Positions 58,373 through 64,000 of a stretch of DNA of 64,000 nucleotides are shown piece by piece. Numbering within the stretch: the stretch's first letter is position 1; every line of letters begins with the position of its first letter. The notes under the pieces are model-generated. The model saw only the letters and a program-made list of their open reading frames with translations. It was not told where the DNA came from and made no database searches. The stretch is from positions 1,116,001-1,180,000 of the forward strand of contig CAVYHJ010000002.1 of assembly GCA_963768165.1 (NCBI GenBank), given 5' to 3'. Source of the stretch: CAVYHJ01 sp963768165 [NCBI: uncultured bacterium] (GTDB lineage: Bacteria > UBP4 > UBA4092). The position numbers and the translations under genes are program-made.

Positions 58373-61159
58373 ATGAATACATTTAAAAAATTAATTTTGG
58401 TTTTGGGTGCAATTATTTTCAGTTTGACTTATACCCATCTGATGGCCTGGCCGGTCATCAATGGAGTAGCTATCTCTACAGCTTATATTCCCCAGGGGGA
58501 CCCACAAATAGCCACCGATGGACATGGGGGTTCGATTATCACCTGGCAGGATTCTCGAAATGGATTTAACGATCTCTATGTCCAAGATATGGATAGTACC
58601 GGAGCCGTGAAATGGACTCAGGGCGGTGTGGCTATCTGTACCGTTTCCAGTAACAAAGTAAATCAAAGAATCGTATCGGATGGGCTAGGGGGAGTTTTTA
58701 TTGTGTGGCAGGATGAACGATCCAATCATTTTTATCCCCAACTCTATGCCCAAGCCATAAGTAGTACCGGAACGTTGAAATGGGCTCTCAGTGGAGTAAC
58801 TATCTGTACAACTAGTTGGAACCAAGCCTATGGCCAGATCAATCCAGAACTGGTCTCGGATGGTCAAGGAGGAGCCATTATTACCTGGGAGGATTATCGC
58901 AACGGTAACTATTATGATATCTATGCCCAAGATATTAATAGTGCCGGAACCGTGAAGTGGACTCTCAATGGAGCAGCTGTCTGTACAGCTGGTGGAGGTG
59001 ATTCCAATCCAGAATTGGTCTCGGATGGTCAGGGTGGAGCGATTATGACCTGGCAGGATTCTCGCACTGATGCGAATGATATCTATGCCCAAGACATTAA
59101 CAGTACCGGAACTGCGAAGTGGGCTCTCAATGGAGTAGCTATCTGTACGGCTGGTGGGGGCGATTCCAATCCAGAACTAGTCTCGGATGGTCAGGGTGGA
59201 GCGATTATGACATGGCAGGATTCTCGCACCGATTGGGGTGATATCTATGCTCAAGCCGTTGATAGTACCGGAGCAGTGAAGTGGACTCAAAATGGAATAG
59301 CTATCTGTACGAGTGAGGGACCCGATTACAATCCAGAACTGGTCTCGGATGGTCAAGGGGGAGCCATTATTACTTGGGAGGATAATCGAAACGGTAACTT
59401 TTATGATATCTATGCCCAAGCCGCCGATAGTACCGGAGCAGTGAAGTGGACTCAAAATGGAGTGACTATCTGTACAGCTACTTCAATTTTGGTTACTGCG
59501 TCGTTCAATCCAGAACTGGTCTCGGATGGTCAAGGAGGCGCTATTATTACCTGGCAGGATTATCGAAATGGTCATTATTATGAGATCTATGCCCAAGCCG
59601 TTGATAGTACCGGAACCGCGAAGTGGACTCTCAATGGAATAGCTATCTGTACGGGTGAGGGACCCGATTCCAATCCAAAACTGGTCACGGATGGACAAGG
59701 AGGCGCCATTATTACCTGGCAGGATAATCGAAACGGATTTGATGCTTTTATCTATGCCCAAGCCACCGATACTGCCGGAACCGTGAATTGGACTCAAAAT
59801 GGGGTAGTGATATGTCCGCCTGTTTCTAATCAGAACAATCCAGAACTGGTCTCGGATGGTCAAGGAGGAGCCATTATTACCTGGCAGGATAATCGTGGAA
59901 ATATTAACAATTACTACAATATCTATGCCCAAGCCATTGATAGTACCGGAGCCGTGGAGTGGGATATTCCCTATGGAGTGAATATCTGTACGGCTTCTTC
60001 GAATCGGTACAATCCACAGATTGTCTCGGATGGACAAGGGGGAGCGATTATGACCTGGCAGGATGGTCGAAGCTGGACGGATTGGGATGTCTATGCTCAA
60101 GCCATTGATAGTACCGGAGCCGTAAAATGGACTTCAAATGGAGTGGGTGTCTATGTGGGGAATACAACTTCTGTTCTGTATACCAACCAACAACTCGTCT
60201 CGGATGGACAAGGAGGCGCTATTATTGCCTGGCAGGATGATCGTAACCATGGTGTTCCCTATATCTATGCCCAAGCAATTAATAACTCTGGAACGGTGCA
60301 ATGGACTCATAATGGAGTAGCCATCTGTACTACAGTGAATAATTTCAACTCAAAGTTAGTCTCGGATGGTCAAGGGGGAGCTATTATTACCTGGCAGGAT
60401 AAACGAAGAGGTTCTAGTTTTTATGATGTTTATGCCCAAGCCATTGATAGTACCGGTGCGGTGAAATGGACTCAAAATGGAGTAGTTATCTCAACAACCA
60501 CTGCAATATTTTCTTTGCCAACCAATCCACAACTGGTTTCGGATGGACAAGGGGGAGCCATTATTACCTGGCAGGATTATCGAAATGGTCATTATTATGA
60601 GGTTTATGCCCAAGCCATCGATAGTACCGGAACCGTAAAGTGGACTCAAAATGGGGTGGCTATCTCTATCGCTTCTACAGCTTCGTCTCCCCAACTGGTC
60701 TCGGATGGTCAAGGGGGAGCTCTTATTACCTGGCAGGATTATCGAAACGATACGGGAGATATCTATGCTCAAGCCATCGATAGCACTGGAACCATAAAGT
60801 GGACTCAAAATGGGGTGGCTATCTCTATCGCTTCTACAGCTTCGTCTCCCCAACTGGTCTCGGATGGTCAAGGGGGAGCCATTATTACCTGGCAGGATGA
60901 TCGTAACGATAGCCATGGTGATATCTATGCCCAGTATGTGGATTCCAGTGGTTTCTCTCTTTGGACCACAAATGGAGTAGCTATCTGTACGGCTTCTAAT
61001 TACCAGTCCAGTCCAGAACTCGTCTCGGATGGTCAAGGAGGCGCCATTATTACCTGGCAGGATTATCGAAACGGTACCAATTATGATATCTATGCCCAAG
61101 GCATTAATATGAATGGGATTGAACCTGTTGAAATGTCCCAATTCTATATTGAACCTTGA
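58373..61159 (+). CDS. Secreted protein with sixteen propeller-like repeats
   Basis: 928 residues. Signal peptide M-N-T-F-K-K-L-I-L-V-L-G-A-I-I-F-S-L, cleavage near L-M-A-W. I count sixteen repeats of ~54 residues, the same type as in the 55922 gene: N-G-V-A-I-C-T ... P-E-L-V-S-D-G-Q-G-G-A-I-I-T-W-Q-D-x-R-N ... I-Y-A-Q-A-x-D-S-T-G-x-x-K-W-T. That is twice the other protein's number, fitting two eight-bladed propellers. Repeats 4-5 and 14-15 are nearly identical, also in DNA. It ends with P-V-E-M-S-Q-F-Y-I-E-P. It is probably a surface protein. Only a weak purine-rich stretch precedes the ATG. Confidence 0.75.
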   Translation: MNTFKKLILVLGAIIFSLTYTHLMAWPVINGVAISTAYIPQGDPQIATDGHGGSIITWQDSRNGFNDLYVQDMDSTGAVKWTQGGVAICTVSSNKVNQRIVSDGLGGVFIVWQDERSNHFYPQLYAQAISSTGTLKWALSGVTICTTSWNQAYGQINPELVSDGQGGAIITWEDYRNGNYYDIYAQDINSAGTVKWTLNGAAVCTAGGGDSNPELVSDGQGGAIMTWQDSRTDANDIYAQDINSTGTAKWALNGVAICTAGGGDSNPELVSDGQGGAIMTWQDSRTDWGDIYAQAVDSTGAVKWTQNGIAICTSEGPDYNPELVSDGQGGAIITWEDNRNGNFYDIYAQAADSTGAVKWTQNGVTICTATSILVTASFNPELVSDGQGGAIITWQDYRNGHYYEIYAQAVDSTGTAKWTLNGIAICTGEGPDSNPKLVTDGQGGAIITWQDNRNGFDAFIYAQATDTAGTVNWTQNGVVICPPVSNQNNPELVSDGQGGAIITWQDNRGNINNYYNIYAQAIDSTGAVEWDIPYGVNICTASSNRYNPQIVSDGQGGAIMTWQDGRSWTDWDVYAQAIDSTGAVKWTSNGVGVYVGNTTSVLYTNQQLVSDGQGGAIIAWQDDRNHGVPYIYAQAINNSGTVQWTHNGVAICTTVNNFNSKLVSDGQGGAIITWQDKRRGSSFYDVYAQAIDSTGAVKWTQNGVVISTTTAIFSLPTNPQLVSDGQGGAIITWQDYRNGHYYEVYAQAIDSTGTVKWTQNGVAISIASTASSPQLVSDGQGGALITWQDYRNDTGDIYAQAIDSTGTIKWTQNGVAISIASTASSPQLVSDGQGGAIITWQDDRNDSHGDIYAQYVDSSGFSLWTTNGVAICTASNYQSSPELVSDGQGGAIITWQDYRNGTNYDIYAQGINMNGIEPVEMSQFYIEP
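60635..60880 (+). repeat. Recently duplicated ~160-bp unit within the 16-repeat gene
   Basis: About 85 bp at 60635-60720 recur almost unchanged at 60796-60880 (both hold GCTATCTCTATCGCTTCTAC), a period of about 160 bp equal to one protein repeat. It indicates recent unequal exchange between repeats. Confidence 0.7.
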
Positions 61160-61172
61160 TTTTTAACTTTCA

Positions 61173-61218
61173 GCGTCGGGAAGTGCTCTTTACGGATTTC
61201 CCGACGCCTTCCTTTTTA
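61173..61218 (+). terminator. Rho-independent terminator after the 16-repeat gene
   Basis: Stem GCGTCGGGAA/TTCCCGACGC (10 bp) with a 15-nt loop, then CTTCCTTTTTA. Confidence 0.8.
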
Positions 61219-61389
61219 TTCTATACCATCCTTTCTTCTCCGACACCCATCTTTCCAGTACGGATTACCTACGGAGCAGCTCCCAAGAGGGTCTGACCCT
61301 CCTAGGTTACTCTCCACTCTTGAATAAAGAGAAGAACTTCTTCGTTGTGGGTTATGCGGTAATCCGATAGAATAATGGACTAGCTACTT

Positions 61390-62820
61390 ATGCCCACGGG
61401 TTCAAAATTATTTAATGATACCATCGCCGCGATTTCCACCCCTTTGGGAGAAGGGGGAATCGGGATTGTGCGCGTTTCTGGAAATGAGGCCTTTGGGATT
61501 ATGGAGAAGGTGTTTATATCAGATAACCTGCAAACTAAAATCTACGATTTAAAATCTCACACCCTGCATCATGGATTTATTGTTGACCCGCAAACGAACG
61601 AACGGTTGGATGAGGTCATGGTTGCCCTTTTGCGTGCGCCGCGTACCTACACCACCGAGGACATGATTGAAATCAATGCTCATGGGGGAATGTTGCTTGT
61701 CCAGCGAATTCTCCAACTGGTTTTGAAACACGGCGCGCGGTTGGCGGAACCGGGTGAATTCACCAAGCGGGCGTTTTTGTCGGGACGGATTGATTTGGCG
61801 CAGGCGGAAGCTGTCGTAGATTTAATCCGCTCACAAACGGATTTGGCGGAACGGTGCGCCCTCCAACAATTGACCGGGGAATTATCGAAAGAATTAAAAT
61901 CCATATCCGACCAACTATTGGATGTACTGGCGGAACTGGAAGCGCATATTGATTTCCCGGAAGAGGGATTGCCGGAACATACCCATCAGTCTATGCAAAT
62001 TCGCATCGGTGAATCAAAAGATAAAATCAATCGTTTATTACAATCCGCTAAATTTGGTAAAGCCATTCGTGAAGGTGTGCGCGCCGCCATTGTCGGTAAA
62101 CCCAATGTCGGCAAATCCAGTTTGTTAAATATTTTACTCAATGAACCGCGCGCCATCGTCACCCCTCACCCCGGCACCACCCGGGATACTATTACCGAAT
62201 CTGTGAATATTTCCGGTATCCCGTTCTTGTTCACCGACACCGCCGGTTGGCGCGACACTGATGACATCGCCGAACAGGAAGGCGTCCGCCGGACACAAAC
62301 CGCGATTGTCAATTCCGATTTACTAATTTTAGTTTTGGATTCATCCAATCCATTGACGATAGAAGATGAAAATATTATCGAACAGGTAAACAATGTTATA
62401 AAGCAACAAAAAGAAAAAATTTCCTTGGTTGTTGCTCTGAATAAGTCCGATTTATCTTCACAAATAAATCTGAAATCTGAAATCTACAATCTACAATCTA
62501 CAATAATTATTTCTATTTCCGCATTGACCGGGGCGGGAATCGAACAGCTGAAAGAATCGTTAGTGGCGCAAGTGAAAGAAGGGAATGTGTCGGATTCCAC
62601 CTCCGGGCTGGTCGTGACCAATGTGCGCCATGCGGAATTACTGCGGAAAACCATATTGGTTCTGGATCAGGTCACCGAAGAACTCAACAAGAAAATGGAA
62701 CCGGAACTTATTTCCATGACTTTGCGCGAGGCGATGTATTCTCTCGGCGAAATTACCGGTGCTAATATTACCACCGATTTATTGGACCGCATTTTTTCGA
62801 GGTTTTGTATCGGAAAGTAA
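61390..62820 (+). CDS. mnmE: tRNA modification GTPase MnmE (TrmE)
   Basis: 476 residues, complete. The N-terminal formyl-tetrahydrofolate-binding domain begins D-T-I-A-A-I-S-T-P-L-G-E-G-G-I-G-I-V-R-V-S. The inserted G domain has G1 G-K-P-N-V-G-K-S, G3 D-T-A-G and G4 N-K-S-D, then S-A-L-T-G. The C-terminus is F-C-I-G-K with the conserved Cys. With MnmG it makes the cmnm5 group on U34 of certain tRNAs. After N-K-S-D-L a loop contains I-N-L-K-S-E-I-Y-N-L-Q-S-T-I, encoded by a heptamer array. Its 3' end overlaps the convergent GGDEF gene by 42 bp. Confidence 0.95.
   Translation: MPTGSKLFNDTIAAISTPLGEGGIGIVRVSGNEAFGIMEKVFISDNLQTKIYDLKSHTLHHGFIVDPQTNERLDEVMVALLRAPRTYTTEDMIEINAHGGMLLVQRILQLVLKHGARLAEPGEFTKRAFLSGRIDLAQAEAVVDLIRSQTDLAERCALQQLTGELSKELKSISDQLLDVLAELEAHIDFPEEGLPEHTHQSMQIRIGESKDKINRLLQSAKFGKAIREGVRAAIVGKPNVGKSSLLNILLNEPRAIVTPHPGTTRDTITESVNISGIPFLFTDTAGWRDTDDIAEQEGVRRTQTAIVNSDLLILVLDSSNPLTIEDENIIEQVNNVIKQQKEKISLVVALNKSDLSSQINLKSEIYNLQSTIIISISALTGAGIEQLKESLVAQVKEGNVSDSTSGLVVTNVRHAELLRKTILVLDQVTEELNKKMEPELISMTLREAMYSLGEITGANITTDLLDRIFSRFCIGK
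62467..62504 (+). repeat. Heptamer array inside mnmE
   Basis: AATCTGA x2 then AATCTAC x3 and AAT, in exact 7-bp phase, within the G-domain loop after G4. Loss or gain of one unit would shift the frame. Confidence 0.8.
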
Positions 62821-64000
62821 ACTTTCCTGTTTATTGGAATCGGCAATACATACCCGGTTCCGTCCCAATTCTTTGGCCTCGTACAAGGCCTGGTCCGCTT
62901 TTTTCAATAAATCCTGCGGGTTGGCTCCGTGGTCGGGATACACCGCAATCCCGATACTCACGGTAATATTTCGCGGGGCTTTATTCCCCAAAAATGACAA
63001 ATCAATATTCTCCGTGGCTTCCCGAATCTTTTCCGCGGTCTCCCTGGCGCCTTTCAAATCCGTCCCGGCTAACACTATACAAAATTCTTCTCCCCCATAG
63101 CGGGCAACAAGATCGCTGGCGCGGACGGTCGTGACCAAGGTCGAACCGAAACTCTGTAATACCTGATCTCCGATTTCATGACCGAAATTATCGTTAAATG
63201 TTTTAAAATGATCCAAATCCAGCATCAGGAAGGACATGGGAGTTTTCACATTGTTTTGCTGCCGTTTCAAAATTTGAAATTGTTTCGTTAAATGCTCACT
63301 GAGAAACCGGCGGTTGTGAACCTGGGTCAACTGATCGGTCGTCGCCCGTGTTATCTCCTGCGCCATTAACCGTAAATTACTCACCGCCGGGGCTATTCTC
63401 TCCGCAAATGCGGAAATCATCCGGTGTTTATCGTCGTCCCAATAGTTTAGCTGCGCGGATTCCAAATGGACCAAACCTAAAGTTTTTCCGCCCATCATCA
63501 AGGGTTGACAGAGATAACTGCCTTGTTTGGGCACCAGTAATTCACAAGAACAAAGGACATCTTTTTGCAAATCCTGCACGACAATATCTTTCCCGGTGCG
63601 AATGGCACGGCATTGGGCCGGTTCGTCCAAAATCGGCAACTGCCTTTGCTTTGGGGTTAGAGGATTTAACGTAGCGACGATTTCCATAAAATCCGTATCC
63701 GAGTTCTTTTGTAAAATTAATACCTGCGATAAATTGAAATGCTGGTTGATTTCATTCAAAAATAATCGGTAGATTTCATCCTCCGTTATACTCGAATCAA
63801 TATGTTTAGAAAAGGTATTTAGGGCTTCCAATTCTTTTCTTTGCTGTTCCGCCTTCTGGTAGATGCGCGCGTTTTGAATGGCAATCGCCGCTTCATTGGC
63901 GATTAATTTATACGTCTCTACATCCCCCGCCGAAAATTCCCGCCGCGTAAAAGTACAAATCTCCAAACAACCCAACGTTCCCCGCATAGATAAATTCAAC
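62779..64000 (-). CDS. GAF-GGDEF diguanylate cyclase (5' part outside the window)
   Basis: At least 406 residues; the frame is open to the window edge and the first in-frame TTG near 63999 is not a credible start. The visible part begins in a GAF domain (A-N-E-A-A-I-A-I-Q-N-A-R-I-Y), then a second GAF-like domain (about residues 70-215) containing C-S-C. The GGDEF domain is complete: D-L-D-H-F-K-x-F-N-D and active site G-G-E-E-F. The product-binding inhibitory site R-A-S-D lies five residues before it. It should make cyclic di-GMP from two GTP. The C-terminal tail overlaps mnmE in opposite direction. Confidence 0.9.
   Translation of the reverse strand, partial: LNLSMRGTLGCLEICTFTRREFSAGDVETYKLIANEAAIAIQNARIYQKAEQQRKELEALNTFSKHIDSSITEDEIYRLFLNEINQHFNLSQVLILQKNSDTDFMEIVATLNPLTPKQRQLPILDEPAQCRAIRTGKDIVVQDLQKDVLCSCELLVPKQGSYLCQPLMMGGKTLGLVHLESAQLNYWDDDKHRMISAFAERIAPAVSNLRLMAQEITRATTDQLTQVHNRRFLSEHLTKQFQILKRQQNNVKTPMSFLMLDLDHFKTFNDNFGHEIGDQVLQSFGSTLVTTVRASDLVARYGGEEFCIVLAGTDLKGARETAEKIREATENIDLSFLGNKAPRNITVSIGIAVYPDHGANPQDLLKKADQALYEAKELGRNRVCIADSNKQESLLSDTKPRKNAVQ

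Noticed and set aside
55973-61141. Leftward repetitive frames opposite the 8- and 16-repeat genes
   Set aside because: They mirror the tandem repeats of the rightward genes, which have signal peptides and a ribosome binding site or terminator.

Overview
The window looks like chromosomal DNA of an uncultivated diderm bacterium with moderately low G+C. Evidence for an outer membrane is a beta-barrel-type heme protein, many signal peptides and lipoboxes, and a YidC with a large periplasmic domain. I cannot assign a phylum. The conserved core cluster rpmH-rnpA-yidD-yidC-jag, with mnmE about 6.6 kb further on, lies at 51.4-62.8 kb. dnaA and a DnaA-box cluster were not seen beside it.

Layout. 0-7.3 kb: a truncated membrane-anchored gene, then an AT-rich accessory stretch (URO-D-family protein, lipoprotein, two solitary AraC-type DNA-binding proteins, DUF2628-like protein, O-methyltransferase). 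It is bracketed by 17-bp direct repeats, one being the 3' end of a tRNA-Leu(CAG) gene, so this may be a small integrated island without an integrase. 7.5-18.2 kb: a TPR protein, an OLD-family ATPase/Toprim nuclease, a DUF123 gene with an in-frame stop, an IS1-like element of 2.76 kb with exact 17-bp ends that carries a serine-protease-fold gene and two small genes besides its transposase, a B12-binding radical SAM protein, and an MmeI-like restriction-modification enzyme split by a frameshift. 18.6-27.2 kb: a secreted kelch/SBBP protein and a five-gene redox operon (porin-like heme protein, monoheme cytochrome c, Rieske protein, cytochrome b, nine-heme cytochrome c). 27.2-28.8 kb: a graveyard of mobile DNA, including an IS110-like fragment. 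28.8-43 kb: a starch-utilisation locus (GH57 with CBM25-like domain, GH13 with PKD domains, sugar-binding lipoprotein, small membrane protein) next to a large secreted protein that shares a ~540-residue C-terminal module with the GH13 enzyme but is frameshifted.

43-51 kb: an IS481-like element, a third AraC-type solitary domain, a GT39 glycosyltransferase, a beta-carbonic-anhydrase-like protein, a MoxR/ChlI-like ATPase with its VWA partner, and an HNH-like protein. 54.8-61.2 kb: secreted proteins, two of them made of exactly 8 and 16 copies of a ~54-residue propeller-like repeat, flanking an intact type IV pilin gene and a dead pilin copy. 61.4-64 kb: mnmE and a GAF-GGDEF diguanylate cyclase that runs off the window.

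Themes. Several genes are interrupted by single lesions (DUF123, MmeI-like enzyme, kelch/FnIII protein, pilin copy), which means either real decay or assembly errors. Degenerate heptamer repeats recur between genes and once inside mnmE. Three genes have a -10 box exactly 6 nt before the ATG, implying leaderless transcripts. The best candidates for something undescribed are the IS1-like element with protease cargo and structured leader, the shared C-terminal module of the secreted enzymes, and the porin-heme/bc/nonaheme operon.
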